This document shows positions 35,948-49,329 of a stretch of 64,000 nucleotides of DNA, one piece after another; position 1 is the first letter of the stretch; every line of letters begins with the position of its first letter. This DNA comes from Otis tarda (lineage: Eukaryota; Chordata; Aves; Otidiformes; Otididae): positions 36,487,803 through 36,551,802 of the forward strand of contig CM048591.1 of the NCBI GenBank assembly GCA_026413225.1. Direction: 5' to 3'. A model generated the notes under the pieces. The model was not told the DNA's origin and made no database searches. It saw only the letters and a program-made list of their open reading frames with translations. A program made the position numbers and the translations under genes.

Positions 35948-37505
35948 ACCACAGCATAGCATATTTCAGTTGAAAAGGATCTACAACGATCAACTAGTCT
36001 GACTGCCTGACCACTCCAGGGCTGATCAAAAGTTAAAGCCTATTATTGAGGCGATTGTCCAAATGCCTCAAACATTGAGAGGCATGGGGCATTGATCACC
36101 TCTCTAGGAAGTCTGTTCCAGTGCTTGATCACCCTCTTGGTAAAGAAATGGTTCCTAATGTCCAGTCTAAGCCTCCCCTGGAGCAGCTTTGAGCCATTCC
36201 CATGCATCCTATCACTTGATACCAGGGAGAAGAGATCAGCACCTCCTTCTCCACTTCCCTTCCTCAGGCAGCTGTAGAGAGCAATGAGGTTGCCCCTCAG
36301 CCTCCTGTTCTCCAAACTAGACAAACCCAGAGTCCTCAGCCTCTCCCCGCAGGACATGTCTTTCGGCCCTTCCACCAGCTTTGTTGCTCTCCTCTAAATC
36401 CATTCAAGAACCTTAACATCCACTTTAAATTGTGGGGCCCAGAGCCAGACACAGTACTCAAGGCCAGGCCGTATCAATGCCAAATACAGTGGGATAACCA
36501 CCTCTTTTGACTGGCTACTTATACTGTGCTTGATGCTCCCCAGGATGCAGGTTGTCCTCTTGGCTTCCAGGGCACACTGCTGACTCATATTGAGCTTAAT
36601 GTCAACCAGCACCTGCAGATCCCCTTCTGCAGGGCTGCTCTCCACCCATTCCTTTCCCAGTCTATACTTGCATCTGGCATTACTCCATCCCAGGTTCAGA
36701 ATCCAGCATTTAGACTTGTTAAATTTCAGTCCACTGATGATTGCTCAATGCTCAAATCTATCTAGATCCCTCTGCAAGTCCTCTTACCACCCAAGAGACT
36801 CAACAGCACCTCACAGCTTGGTGTCATCAGTAAACTTACTAATGATGCATCCAGCTCCCACCTCCAGATCATTGACAAAAAAAGTAGTACAGAACTGGCC
36901 CTAGAACTGAGCCCTGAGGAACACCACGGGTGACCAGCCAGATGTAGGCCCATTCACTACAACCCTCTGAGCCCTGCCATCCAGCCAGTTCTTCACCCAG
37001 CGCGCTATGCACCTGCTCATCTCACAGTTGGACAACTTGTCCAGAAGGCTGCTGTGAGGGACAGTATCAAAAGCCTCACTACAATACTGAAAAGCTACAT
37101 CCACCACCTTCCCTTCACCCACCAGTGAAAGGTGACCTTACCGTAGAAGGATATCAGATAGTTAAACAGGGCTTTCCCGTCGTGAACCCATGTTGACTGT
37201 GCCTGATGACTGCATTGTCCTTGAAATACCTTTCAGCAGCACCCAGTAGGATGTCCTCCATAATTTTTCCAGGTACTAAGGTCAGACTAAGAGGTCTATA
37301 GTTTGCTGGGTCTTCCCTCATGCTCTTCTGGTAAATTGGAATAACATTGGTGAGCTTCTAGTCCGGGGGACCTCCCCAGACCTTTGGTAGCTGATTGAGA
37401 GGGGTCCTGCTGTAACATCAGCTAACTCCTCCAGTACTCTGGGACAAATCCCACCAGGCCCTGCAGACTTACAGTCATTTAACTGACACAGCCGTTCCCT
37501 TCGAC
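35948..37505 (-). mobile_element. CR1, about 1.55 kb, 5'-truncated, includes RT remnants
   Basis: Reads on minus. Near 37500-37370 it has CQLNDCKSAGPGGICPRVLEEL, then the reverse-transcriptase block with SEAFDTVPHSSLLDKLSN and WVKNWLDGRAQRVVVNGP (37100-36930). Next come a decayed catalytic region, the NMSQQCALEAKRTT segment (36590) and the C-terminal GERLRTLGLSSLENRRLRGNLIALYS and [24 protein letters not shown] (36340-36090). Frames change several times, so it is inactive. Its broken 5' edge lies within about 30 bp of the DENND4C CpG island. Confidence 0.93.
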
Positions 37506-37949
37506 CTTCAACAAAACACACGCCTGGCCTCCCCGAGGTCCAGGCCTGAACCTATCCCTGCCGCTACCGCTTCCCACCTTACAGACAACGTGCCGAGCAC
37601 TATTCGGGTCAGGAGAATCACCTATGAAGCGAGCAGCCTCGGCTGGGCAGATACCTGAAAAAACCTGCCGAGGTCCCTTTCTGACTTTTTTTTTTTTTTT
37701 CTCTCCCCTGCCTGGTACAAACCACCACATCACAAAAGCCCCGGCCGGCTCACCCCGCAGCCCCTTAACCCTCACCCTGCCCCGGCGTAGGGGGGAGTAG
37801 CGGCGGGCCAGCCCAGCCGCCCCTCCCTCACACACCCCCTCCGCCTGGGCCCAGGGCGAGCTGGCAGGTGCCCCGGCGGCGGGGTCCGAGCGCCGGGCTC
37901 CTCCCGCCCCCTGTGGCGGCAGCGGCAACTGCAACCGCGCTGCGCGCCC

Positions 37950-38200
37950 ACTCTTCCCTACCCGGCCGCCGCCGCCACCGCCTCCTTTCGGGGCGGGCCC
38001 TGGACCCGCCTGCAGGAGTTTGCGGTGGAGAAAGTAACATGGTGGCCGCTTCCTTCCCGAACGGGAGCGGCGTTGGCGGGTCCGGCGGCTCCTGAGGAGG
38101 CGGCGGGCGCGGGGAGAAGCTCCGAGCCGGCAGCGCCGCGACCCTTGGGGCGGACGAGGGTCGCCCCGGTGGCGGCTGTCGGCGGGCCAGCCGGCGGCAG
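37950..38200 (+). other. DENND4C: DENND4C non-coding exon 1 (5' edge approximate)
   Basis: The 3' edge is the donor at 38200. The 5' edge cannot be set from sequence and is placed loosely. Use of the alternative donor at 38724 would make a different first exon. Splicing to the acceptor at 63643 would place the start codon 17 bases into exon 2. Confidence 0.45.
38039..38095 (+). other. Upstream ORF in DENND4C exon 1, 18 codons
   Basis: The ATG at 38039 has A at -3 and G at +4, a strong context. It opens MVAASFPNGSGVGGSGGS and stops at 38093-38095, before the exon 1 donor. If transcription starts upstream of it, it would be translated ahead of DENND4C and could dampen expression. The ATG also lies in the YY1-like site, so it may instead be a DNA element near the start site. 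Confidence 0.4.
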
Positions 38201-39020
38201 GTGAGCGGCCGCGGAAGGCAAGCAGAGAGTTGGGGGGCGGGGAGGGGGGCTGACAGCCGGGGAACGGGCGCTAGACCTGGCGCCTCGTTCGCCTTCCACC
38301 TCCCCTTCCTCGGGGAGTGGTAGGAGGCGGGCACCGCGGCGGAGGGGGAGGGGGACACCTCTGCCCCCCCCCCCCCCCCCAACCCCCCCCCCACGGCCCC
38401 TTCCCTCTCCTCTTCCACTCTCTGGAGGAAACGTCCCTCCTCACCGGAGAGGGAAGGAAGTTCGGGGTGTTCCCCTGACGCCGAGTCGGTCACTGGGAAC
38501 GTTCGTTCGTTCTTTCCCTGCCCTGGTAGAGCTTCCGCGCAGAGGGCCGGCCCTTACCCCGCTCTGCGCCGGGTCTGGGGGCCGAAGGCGCTTGCTGGGG
38601 GTTTTATTTTAGTGACTGCCATGATGATTGCTAAATCCCCTGCCCCTCACCGCCGCCGCCTTTCTCTGTGGGCGGCGCTCGGCCCGCGGCGGGCGGGGGG
38701 CGGTGCAGGTGGCGGGCGCTGCAGGTGAGTCCCCGGGCAACTCCCTCTTTTTTTTTTTTTTTTTTTTCCCCTTTTTCTTTTCCTTCCCCCTCTCCCATTC
38801 CATACTCCGACTCCTCCCCGGGGCTCCGACGTCAGCGGATTTAACCCTTGCGGGGGACGGAGGGCTCTTCGTGCGCTGTGTCAGCCGGGGAAGCGTTGGT
38901 GCTTGCGGGCTGTGGGGGCTCTGTGCTCATGTCTGTGCCGAAATGGAGATGGAGAACGGCTGTGTCACGGCTGTGAGAAGGGTGTTTGGGTAGCGGGGTT
39001 CGTCCCGTCCCGCCTCTCCC

Positions 39021-41650
39021 CCCCAGTGATAAAGGCACCATTACTAATGGTCATGCTGTGTTTTGGAAGCTGATCGTATCAATAAGATGTTATAAAACTT
39101 ACAATTGAGTTCTACAGATTAAAAAAAAAAACCATCAAAAAACCAGACAGAGCCGTAACTTTTAGTCAACCTCCACTGTCATGACGTGATACCTGGTGTG
39201 TCTTTGCTGTGCGACCAGATAATCTGTGTAGCAACAGGGTCTAGTGATAGGCTAGTGCCTTCATATGTCAAATGCAGAAAAAATATTTACAGAAGCTTTC
39301 CGAAGCTTTAAGTGTGATGTAAGCTGATTAACTGTGCTGTCGATGCTAAACATGATCTTCTGAAGTGTCTAAGCACAACTTGACATGTTGTTTGTGCTGC
39401 TGTCTCAGAAAGGATGCAGAAACTGAACAAAATTATACTAATCTAAATTAATTGCCTGTTCTATACCAATCTTTTTCATGCAGTTTTCTGTTTCGCAGTT
39501 GAGATCAAGCGTGTTGCAAACCTGGACTGTTGTGCTGATTTCAAACTTAATGCTTGTGGCTAAACTTTTAGATCTGCATAAGGGCTTAGCTTGTAAACAA
39601 ACACGGCGTTTGATCTGCTTTATTCTGTAAGCTGTGTTAGTGTGACTTCTGTAGTATTTTCCTGGCTTATTATGTTTTAACTGAGCTAAATTTGAGCCTG
39701 TACATGGGCGTATTAGTAAAGAGAAAATTTTTAGTTACTTCTATTGGCTATGTTCTTGTCTAGACTAAACACAAAGTCAGTAAAAGTTTTTGCATCACTC
39801 TTTTTAAGGTAGCATGTTAGACATTAAGGCAGTAAATGTTTTCTTTATTCTTAGGGGAAAAATAATGATGGAATGCAAATTACTTCATACCTGCTTGGAA
39901 AATGAAAGGATTTTTGTTTGTATTTTTTTTTTTGTGAAAAGCAATCATGACTGAACTGAAGTGACTAACCAGACTGGCATATATATTTCAAAAGCTTGAC
40001 ACAAAGAACACAAACTAAAAAAAAATCAAAACTGTTAGATAGCTTGAGAATGTTTATATTATAAATATGACTGTAAGTCTTTTTTAAGATTTTTTTTTTT
40101 TTTAATAATTGACTGACAAGCTGCTTTTCACTGTTCCAGTGGATATAAAAGGCTACTAATGCATTCTGTCTTGAGTGGTGCAATGAAAGAGTTCAGTAGA
40201 GGCCAGAAATGTAAATATTGGCTTGCCTATGTGACTTCTGACTTCTATGTCAAAATGGTTACTAACACACTTATTACTGCTAAAATCTCAAAAATTGACA
40301 TTTAAAAAAAATAACTTTATAAATTAAGGTGGACATTTTTTTAAATACTTATGGATAAGTATAATGTTACATTTGGCTGTTCCTTCTTAGGTTAAGGTTA
40401 GGCTCTCTGTGGCACAAATGTAATGAGATCTTCTTGAACCATGTCTTACCTGTTGGCTTTCTTGTTTGAAGATTGTGTGTGGCATTTCTTTCTGACGAAC
40501 TCTTGTACTTTTTTGAATGAAACCATCTAACTCAAGCAAAATTGGGATATCCAAATGGTAGTATGGATAACATCCCTCTGACTCAACATTCTCATTTGGA
40601 GTAGCAGTGCTACATGATTCTATGTCATTGAAATACAGTGTTTGAAATGGTATCTTTTTAACTGGATTCCTTCTTAGATCTGCCTTTGACCAGCGGGGAA
40701 CTGAATTTGGAATTCAACCTCAATATGCGTTGGACATATAAGGACAAATAAGTTCCAGTGTTAGTCTTGAAGCACGTGTCTGAGTTTCCTTAAAAATACA
40801 GCAGGAAAAAGGTCTCAGTAGAACGAGGTAGGAAAGGTATATTGCCAAAATCACAAGAGGACAGTAAGGTAGTCTTTTGACTGTTAAGTAAAATCGGATA
40901 TCTTATTTGTTAAGCTCAGATAAGTTTCAATGGCAGCCATCAGCATAGAGCAGTATGCATGTTCAGTGGTCTTCTTACTGGTTTAATGTAGCAGTGTCTC
41001 CTTTTCTGACTGACTTAGCCTTCTGACTGAAATAACAACAGAAAGCATCTGTAACCTCTAAATCTGGCATCTTTCTGTTTAAAGGTAGCTTGCACTGTAG
41101 AAATCCATCTGGTATAACTTTTTTATTCCCCTGTCCTTGCTAGTCATCCCAAGGCATAGATTACCTGCCTTCAGCATGCCACGTTCTTTAATAATATTCA
41201 AGATACTGAAGATCTTGGTGCAGATGACCTCTGAAATAGTTTGTGGGGATCGTAGTCAGAGTTATGAAATTGCTTCCTGTATGACTTGCCAGATAGTTGT
41301 TCATTACTGCTTATTCAAATCTGTAAAATGAGAATCAGTTGGCTGCACTGTGCAGCATGAGACCTGCTTTCCTCCTGTAGTGTCTCAGACTGTAAACTGA
41401 AGTCTTTGGACTTTTTTTTTTCTACTTTTGAGCTTCTGCCTTGCTACAAAAATCATCCTTCTCTCAAAATTGTTCCCCTCAGTTATGCAGAAATATGATA
41501 CTGCTTCTTTCCCATTAGATAAACAAGTAGTGTTGTTGGAAATACTCCACACCCATGATAATAATGAGAGTGCTTGCTTTCTGCAAATTTGTGGAGATAA
41601 AGGCTCACAACCCTGACGTCTGTGCAGATGGTTGTTAGAAGTGAAGTGAG
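39021..41650 (+). other. DENND4C: DENND4C intron 1, first part
   Basis: AT-rich intron with poly-T and poly-A runs. I see no exon, RNA gene or recognisable mobile element. Confidence 0.55.
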
Positions 41651-41654
41651 TTAG

Positions 41655-43842
41655 TTCAAGACTGTTTTGGGACCGTGGGATACAGCCCTGGAGGGATGAG
41701 GAGCCCAGGAAAGTTGGTTAATATTCAAGGAGCACCTGCTCTGAGCTCAGGGGCGATGCATCCCAATGAAGAGCAAGTCAGGCAAAAGTGCCAGGAAGCC
41801 TGTGTGGATGAACAAGGAGCTCCTGGACCAAATGAAAAACAAACAAAACAAAACAAAACAAAAAGAAAGCCTAGAGAGGGTAGAAGCAAGGACAGGTGGC
41901 CTGGGGGGTTACGGAGAGGTTGTCTGAGTGGGCAGGGATCAGGTAAGGCAGACTGAAACCCTGATGGAATTGAATCTGGCCATCAAGAGCAAAAAAAAAA
42001 AAAAGCTTCTGTAGGTACATTGGGAACAAAAGGAAGTCCAGGGAGAATGCAGGCCCTCTCCAAAAGGAAACAGGTGACCTGGTTACCTGGGACATGGAGA
42101 AGTCTGTGGTGCTTAATGACTTTTTTGCCTCAGTCTTCACCAATAAAGGTTCTAGCCACATCACCTAAATTGTAGAAGGCAAAAGCAGGGACTAGGAGAA
42201 TGAAGAACTGCCCACTGTAGCATAAGAGCAGGTTCAGGACCATCTAAGCAACCTGAAAGTGCGCGAGTCCATGGGACATGATGAGATGCATCCCTGTGTC
42301 CTGAGGGAACTGGCAGATGAAATTGCCAAGCTGCTGGCCACCGTATTTGAGAAATTGTGTCAGTCTAGTGAGGTTCCTGATGACTGGAAGAGGGGTAACA
42401 TGACCCCCATTTTTAGGAAGAGGAAAAGGGAAGACCCAGGGAATACAGGCCGGTCAGTCTCATCTCTGTGCCTGGCAAGGTCATGGAGTGGATTCTCCTG
42501 GAAACCATTCTAAGGCACATGGAATGCAAGGAGGTGACTGGTGACAGCAAACATGGCTTCACTAAGGGCAGATTGTGCCTGACTAATTTGGTGGTCTTCT
42601 GTGATGGGGTTACAGCATCGGTGGACAAGGGATGAGCAACTGATGTCATCTACCTGGACTTGTGCAAAGCATTTGGCACTGTCCCACATGACATCGTTCT
42701 CTCTAAACTGGAGAGACGTGGGTTTGACGGATGGACCACTTAATGGATAAGGAGTTGGCTGGATGGCTGCACTCAGAGAGTGGTGGTCAATGGCTCAGTG
42801 TCCAGGTGGAGACCAGTGATGAGTGGCGTTCCTCAGGGGCTGGTGTTGGGCTGTTTAACCTCTTTGTCGGCAACATGGACAGTGGGATAGAGTGCACCCT
42901 CAGCAAGTTTGACAGCAACACCAAGCTATGTGGTGAGGTTGACACGCTGGAGGGAAGGGATGCCATCCAGAGGGACGTTGACAGGCTGGAAGGGTGGGCC
43001 CATGCAGACCTCATGAAGTTCAGCCAGGTCAAGTGCAAGGTCCTGCACCTGGGTCATGGCAATCCCAGGCACAAATACGGGCTGGGTGGAGGATGGATTG
43101 AGAGCAGCCCTGAGGAGAAGGACTTGGGTGGGCTTGGATGCTTGGATGAGAATCTCAACATAAGCCAATAATGCGACCTTGCAGTCCAGAAAGCCAACCA
43201 CATCCTGGGTGCATCTAGAGAAGGGTGGCCAGCAGGTCGAAGGAGGTGATTCTGCCCCTCTACTTCCCTCTGGTAAGACGCCACCTGGAGTACTGTGTCC
43301 AGTTTTGGAGCCCCCAACACAAGAAGGACATGGACCAGTTCAAGTGCCTCCAGAGGAGGGCCGTGAAGGAGGGGTTGTCGGGAACCTTGCCAGACTGTCA
43401 CGAAGATGATCAGAGAGCTGGAGCACCTCTCCCATGAGGACAGGCTGAGAGAGCTGGGGCTGTTCAGCCTGGAGAAGAGGAGGCTCGGGGGAGACCTTAC
43501 AGCAGCCTTCCAATATCTAAAGGGGACCTACAGGAAAGATGGGGAAAAAACTCTTCAGTAGGGCCTCTTGCAATAGGACGAGAGGTAATGATTTTAAAAT
43601 AGAGGGAGGTAGATTCAGATTAGATATTAGGAAGAAACTTTTTACAATGAGGGTGGCGCAACAGTGGCACAGGTTTCCCAGAGAGGTGGTGGATGCCCCA
43701 TCCCTGGAAACATTCAGGGCCAGGTTGCAGGGGGCTCTGAGCAATCTGATCTGGTTGGAGCTGTCCCTGCTCCTTGCAGTGGGTTGTACTAGATGACCTT
43801 TAAAGGTCCCTTCCAACCCAAACTATTCTATGATTCCATGAC
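41655..43842 (+). mobile_element. CR1, about 2.2 kb, same strand as DENND4C, inactive
   Basis: Starts in the linker before the reverse transcriptase (SGAMHPNEEQVRQKCQEACVDE). It continues through DEMHPCVLRELADEIAKLL, a region reading WSGFSWKPF in shifted frame, and [20 protein letters not shown] (42891-42950). It then passes KVLHLGHGNPRHKYGLGGGW and ends with [20 protein letters not shown] and a TATTCTATGATTCCATGA tail. The catalytic FADD motif has become FDSN and the frame breaks repeatedly. An (AAAAC)n run interrupts it at about 41838-41866. The 5' end, with the endonuclease, is missing. Confidence 0.95.
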
Positions 43843-46800
43843 CACGGCATAGGATCTGGTGGAGTGTGACTGTTTCATGTTCAGTTATTCTTGTGACAGT
43901 TATTCTTGTGATTGCATCTGTCACAAAATGCGTGCATGCAAACTTACTTATCCTAAAGTTTCAGGAATACAGTTAAACTGTGCTATGCGTTCCAAGCTGG
44001 AACAGAGCAGAAAGGTTTGTCTTGGTTAATACCTCACTCCAGTCCTTTGATTCTGATGGCAGGCTCTTCAAGGTTATAAATGTGGTCCTGATGTTTACTG
44101 TTTGCTTTGGCAGACAGGAAACTTGAAAACAGTTTTAAGAATAGAAAATATTACAATGATATGCTCTGTTTATGCATCTGACCCTTTGTTTTCACTTTTT
44201 TTTTTTCTTTTGGAAGAGCAGGAAACTCAAGGTTGTTGTTACAGAGAATGGTGAAAACATACTTATTATTTGCTTTTTTCAGTTAAGTGCAATGAGGCAG
44301 TTTTGCCTTATTCTGCTTTCGTCTTCACATTTTGTGACACTTCAGTTCCTTTCCTTTACTCTCGGAAACCTCTCTGAAGAGACTCAATGCTTTTCAAGCA
44401 TCAACCAAGAGCCTGTGTTTTTCTGTCTAAAAGATGTTAAAAATAGTGTAAATCAGGGATTGACTTGCAAATTAAGTTGTTCAGTTCTGGCAGCAAAAGC
44501 TGAGTTTACAATTAAAAGTCTCCAAAGTAGTAGAAGCTTTCTTCCTCTTGAAATGAAAGTGTTTTCCAGTTGTGAACGAATTGCAGCTCTACTACAAAAC
44601 TTGGGCATTTTTCACCAGAGGGGCGAAGAACCCCATATTTTTGCATTCTCTCCCAACCTGCTCATTTCAGTGATAGCTTTTGCCTTTATAATTAATTACA
44701 GCCTTTGATCAATAATGCTTAAACAGAAGTCTAGCCACTGATGCATTCTTCGGTGCTCCTCTTCCCCTTCGCAAGTCTTTCATGTTGAGGCATTGTGTGA
44801 CTGGTGAATGCAAGACTTTTTTTTTTTTTTTTCCTTTCGTTCCTCTGTTGGTCAGCCCAGTGCTGCTACTCCTGGTGTCACATAACATGGCCCCAGCCAC
44901 CTTTGTTATTCTCTGGGGAAGAAGTGATACTCTCACCCAGGTAAGAAACCTGACAAAGGTAGAATTCTTGTAAGATATCCTCCAGCCGTATCTGTATAAA
45001 GTGTAAACGATATCTTTCTGCTTTAGGAAGGGGTAAAAGTGTGACTGAAGTTGGGAGAAAGAGAACCACTGCTAAAGAGCAGCTATCTAGGAGCAGCGTA
45101 TGAAGAAAAAGAAGTTCAAGCACTTGATGTTTCAGGAAAAGCAAGAAATCAAGGCATCTACAGCTATGTAGTTAGGCCCTGAAACTTCTACAGGATATCC
45201 ATCTCGGTCTGAGAGAAAGTTGTAGAAAGGTAAACTGCTGAGTCACAGCAACAGGTTGTTCAGTCGGTTACTCTAATCATTGAATGAGACTATTGCAAAA
45301 TATGAAAACCGGTGTGGCCAGTTCTCAGCTAGGTGTCCTTGGAAGTAACAGCAGCAGCTCGCCTAGACTAGGGAGTCGTTGCTACCTATGCCTTCCTTGT
45401 TTTCTTGACTTGCTTGAGTTCTCCCAGTAACATTTTCAGTAGTGAATGACCCTAATGAGGATATAAACTGCTGGGTATCTACGTGTAAGCAGCAGATTGT
45501 CGTGTTTGAAGTTAGTATGAACTTAAGCACACTGAGGTTTTTTTCTTTTTTTTTTTTTTTTAAAAGCATAGACAGTATCTTTTGCAGGTTTCCTTAAAAT
45601 CAGTAATAAAAAATAAGCTGTGTGTTTGCCGAAATAAATACTTTCAAGGATGTGGATAACCTGAGAAATGTTTAATGTATGTAAAACATATGTGTCTTGT
45701 ACTTGTTAAGCTTCTGAAACCACCAAAGATGTGACTGAAGAGAGATATTGACAGAAGTTAATTTTAACCTGGGGAAATGGATCTTTCTTGGCTCCCTTCT
45801 TCCTCTGTTATCCACCACTTACTTTTTAGGGCGTAATTCCCAGTTAAAAGCCTGACTTTAAGTGCCCTCAATTGTCGTTCGAAGCTCCTCTTCCACGTCC
45901 TGTGGAAGGAACCTAGGAATGCTAACTCTATGAGGTTAAGTTTAGTTTTCTGAATAAGTCCCACAAACATTTACGAATAAAATCTGGATTTGGCAGGAGG
46001 GGAAAGAGTACAAGTAATTTTCTTGTAAGCTTTCTAAGTCATGAACCATTGTGATGCGTAGAAGTGGCTTGTTAATGAATGGGAGCAGTATGCCTCTTAT
46101 TGGTCACATCCAGGTTTGTTGTCAGTTCTGAATATTAAAGGATAAGCTGGACATAAAAGAGAAAACTTCCTAACTGCATAAACATGTTACTGTTTTCTCA
46201 AAGTTGTGATGAAACCAGAAAAAGCAAATCTGCATGTCTCCTGTAAGATGTTTACTTGACTCAAAGTGAATTCTTGCAGTTAGAATAATCAGTGAAAGAC
46301 TTGAATTTCTTCTGACCTTTAATTCTTGCATAACCTTGGGGATGCATCCTTACTTAGCTTTTTTTCCTTTCTTTTTTTTTTTCTTTTGGTTACACCTTAG
46401 GCTTTAAGTAGTAATTCTCCTAGTATAGGACTTTTTATGTTCTGTTACGTGGATAAAGCATAAGCGTATCACTAAAGTTTTCCAATACTAATAAACTATG
46501 TAGACAAACTTGAAGTTGTGCCAGTATAAAATAATCAGAAGTCATAAACAGAACAGACTTTGTGAACAAAAAAATGGTTTTTGCTGGTGGTGTTGTACTT
46601 AAACAGGGCTTTATATCAGAATTCTCTGAAGAGCAGAATTCTTCTGTGCGCTCCTGGCTCTGCTAGTACAGTTTTAAGAATAAACCAAACCTACACCGCG
46701 CATAATTAAAGAAGGAGTATGCTGTTCAGGACTGGGTAGACCAAGTAGAAAGTTTGACTTTGAAAAGAGGCACAGTATGTGACCCATGCTTTCTTGAAAA

Positions 46801-48068
46801 GGCAGTGTCATTCCAAACGCTGATGTCTACACTTTGTTGCATTTCTGCTTTGAACTTTTTTTGTTAGGCATCTTCTTGTAACATAATTACATGTGAAAGC
46901 CTTAAGTTCCTTTGGGTTATGATGACTCATTCACCATGAATGTAATGACTAATGTGACATTTCAGTTTATTTTAAAGAAAACAGAACAAGTCCTGCACAA
47001 AGGCATTTATAGTTTTTCTTGTTCCATCTATAATATTCAGATGTATGGTGTATGTACCGTTTATCTCAAAACCTCTCCTTCTTAGTCTCTTGAATCCAGC
47101 TGATTCTGCCAGGGGAAAAAAAAAAACTTATTTAATAATAATTTTAAGTTTTCTTCCTAGCTATACTAATAGTCAGATGATGCACAAATCTGAGAAGGGA
47201 AACTGCTTTGAGCCTCAAGTGCCTAATTATCTCTTGTACCTTTGTAAAAATCTCATCCTTAACTTGTATGCTGGCTGGATTAAGTGTCTGGGTTAAAATA
47301 CTCTGCATTTAAGTTGTCCAGGTTGGTAAGTGCAAAATTATCTTATTATCACTCTATTTGTATCCCTACTCTTTTTGTCTGTGTGGAGTATTGATACTGC
47401 CCTAGCCTTGTGAAAAAATGACAGAGGAGGAAAGCGGTGGGGGACGGGAGGGTGGGAACGTAAAGCATTAAAACTTTGTTAGAGAGGGCTGTGTGATACC
47501 CTTTATTTTGAGCAGGGACTGAAATGCTGGTAGCCCACCTCTCAGATAAATTCTTTGACTACGTAACTTTATTCCCACTTGCCTCTTCCCAGAGCCAGTA
47601 ATATGTTGAAGTGTAGAACCGGAGAATGTCAGTGGAGGAGAATGAGGGTTTTCCACTACCATATACTGGGGAGAAGATTGTGAGGACTGGCATATGTTTG
47701 GTTTTTTTTTTGGTTTTTTTTTTTTTTTGGAAAAGGGAAAAATTGTGAATTCCACTCCACGCTGTGCAGAGAAATGAGTGTAGGGGTCTCAAATGTTTTG
47801 TGAATGCCAGAGCAACTGAGCATTGGGTAGAGCAACCGGACTGTGCTGTTGTGTAAGTCGTGTGGGAAGTAATCTTGGGAAAGGATGTCTGTCTGAACTT
47901 CCAAACAATTTGAAAAAAAAAGCTGAGATCAGTCTTCTAAGTAAATTGAATTAATCCATTCCTTGGTGGTGAAGGTGGAAATGGGAATGTTACCAATTGT
48001 GAATTATGTCCACCATAGTCATAGCCTGCTTTAGGAAACCAGATTTTTCATTTCTAATGTATTCTGCG

Positions 48069-48109
48069 TTTACATGTATGCTTTCACACGTACACAGTCC
48101 AGGTGATGA
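48069..48109 (+). repeat. 41-bp diverged direct repeat, copy A
   Basis: Matches 49330-49370 at 34 of 41 positions without gaps; six of the seven differences are transitions. The shared core is TGTATGCTTT, then CAC, TACACAGTCC and GTGATGA. Confidence 0.6.
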
Positions 48110-49329
48110 TGTAATATTATTACTAAATCGATAAAAATGTTATGTATCAAAACATTATGTATCAAAAAATACATTAAAACATGTATTAAGAGTATTTTAA
48201 ATAGGAAGAGAAGTGCATGTGTTAAATTAGTACAGAAATGGATATTGCAAATAATAAAGGGTGATAATAATATGATGATGAGCATAACTATAAGTCAGGA
48301 AATCAATGTTGCTTTTTGCATTGCTTTCTTTTTGCACAAGAGAGAATATGACTTAATACTTAAATTTGCTTTCAGAATCCTACCATAGGTAAGTTTTAGG
48401 CTCTCTGAGGGGATATTTCTCCAGATTTTTAGGCAAGTTTGTTGGAAGCTGCTGGTTAATGTTGGCTGAAATTTTAAAAAAGCTAGCATTTTCTTCCCTT
48501 CTCTCTGTATTGTGACTAAGCAGGTATGCTTTTAGCAATGATCTGACTTCAGCACTTCTTTTACTGTATAAAATCTGTATAGTTCATCCCAGAAAATAAG
48601 GTTTCCTGTAAGTATTTTGTCTGAGAACTCCACCAGTGTGTTGAGTAATACAGTATAGATATTTTGAGTGTTACATGATAATATTAAGAGAAGGATCAAA
48701 ATATGTGTAATGTCAAACTTCACACTCACTTCTCTGGTGAGTGATAAGGCATCATGAGAGAGAATTTCAGGCTCGTGATCCTTTGACAGCTCTTTTTGGT
48801 GTTTGAGGAAAATATTTATTGATACATTTGTCTGTGTAAATATTACCTTTCTAATATATTATCTTTTGTGATTATTTTCTTCAGTTCATATAATACACAA
48901 CATCATTTTAATATTCTAATGGTCTTACATTTGACGTACATGCAGGAGATTGAAATATGGGCTTTAATGGATTCAGATACTCGGTTCTCCTGAATATATA
49001 TATTCAGCAATATAAGTGAGCACAGCAGGAAGCAAAGATTGATAAACAGGGGCTTCTAAGGGGTGGAAACATATGTTTCTTTACACATGCAGAATTCAGA
49101 GGGGAGAAAGATTTCTTGGGTTTGTGATGAGTTTCTGTGTAAAAATCAGATGTCTGTTTATTTCAGAAGTGACTGAAAATTTTAACAGAAAAGAAATAAA
49201 ATACAAGTCAGATTTTCCAGAGAATGACAACATGTTTTTGCCTGGATAAAAATTAACTTAATGAAGCTTAAGCAATATTTTAATGTTTATTCTGGAGCAA
49301 GAGCTGTCATAATGCAGAGTTTGAATCAC

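Larger units (their letters stand above)
37530..39020 (+). promoter_or_regulatory. DENND4C: CpG island promoter of DENND4C
   Basis: About 1.5 kb of very GC- and CpG-rich DNA with no TATA box, and with two good splice donors: GGCGGCAG then GTGAGC at 38200/38201, and GCTGCAG then GTGAGT at 38724/38725. AACATGGTGGCCGC (38036-38049) resembles a YY1 site, a common element around the start of TATA-less genes. A C-homopolymer tract lies at 38364-38392. Long open frames here (up to 221 codons on minus) are composition artefacts. Confidence 0.8.

Noticed and set aside
37479..38493. Minus-strand frames of 151 and 221 codons at the DENND4C promoter
   Set aside because: CpG-island composition artefact; low-complexity residues and no family resemblance.
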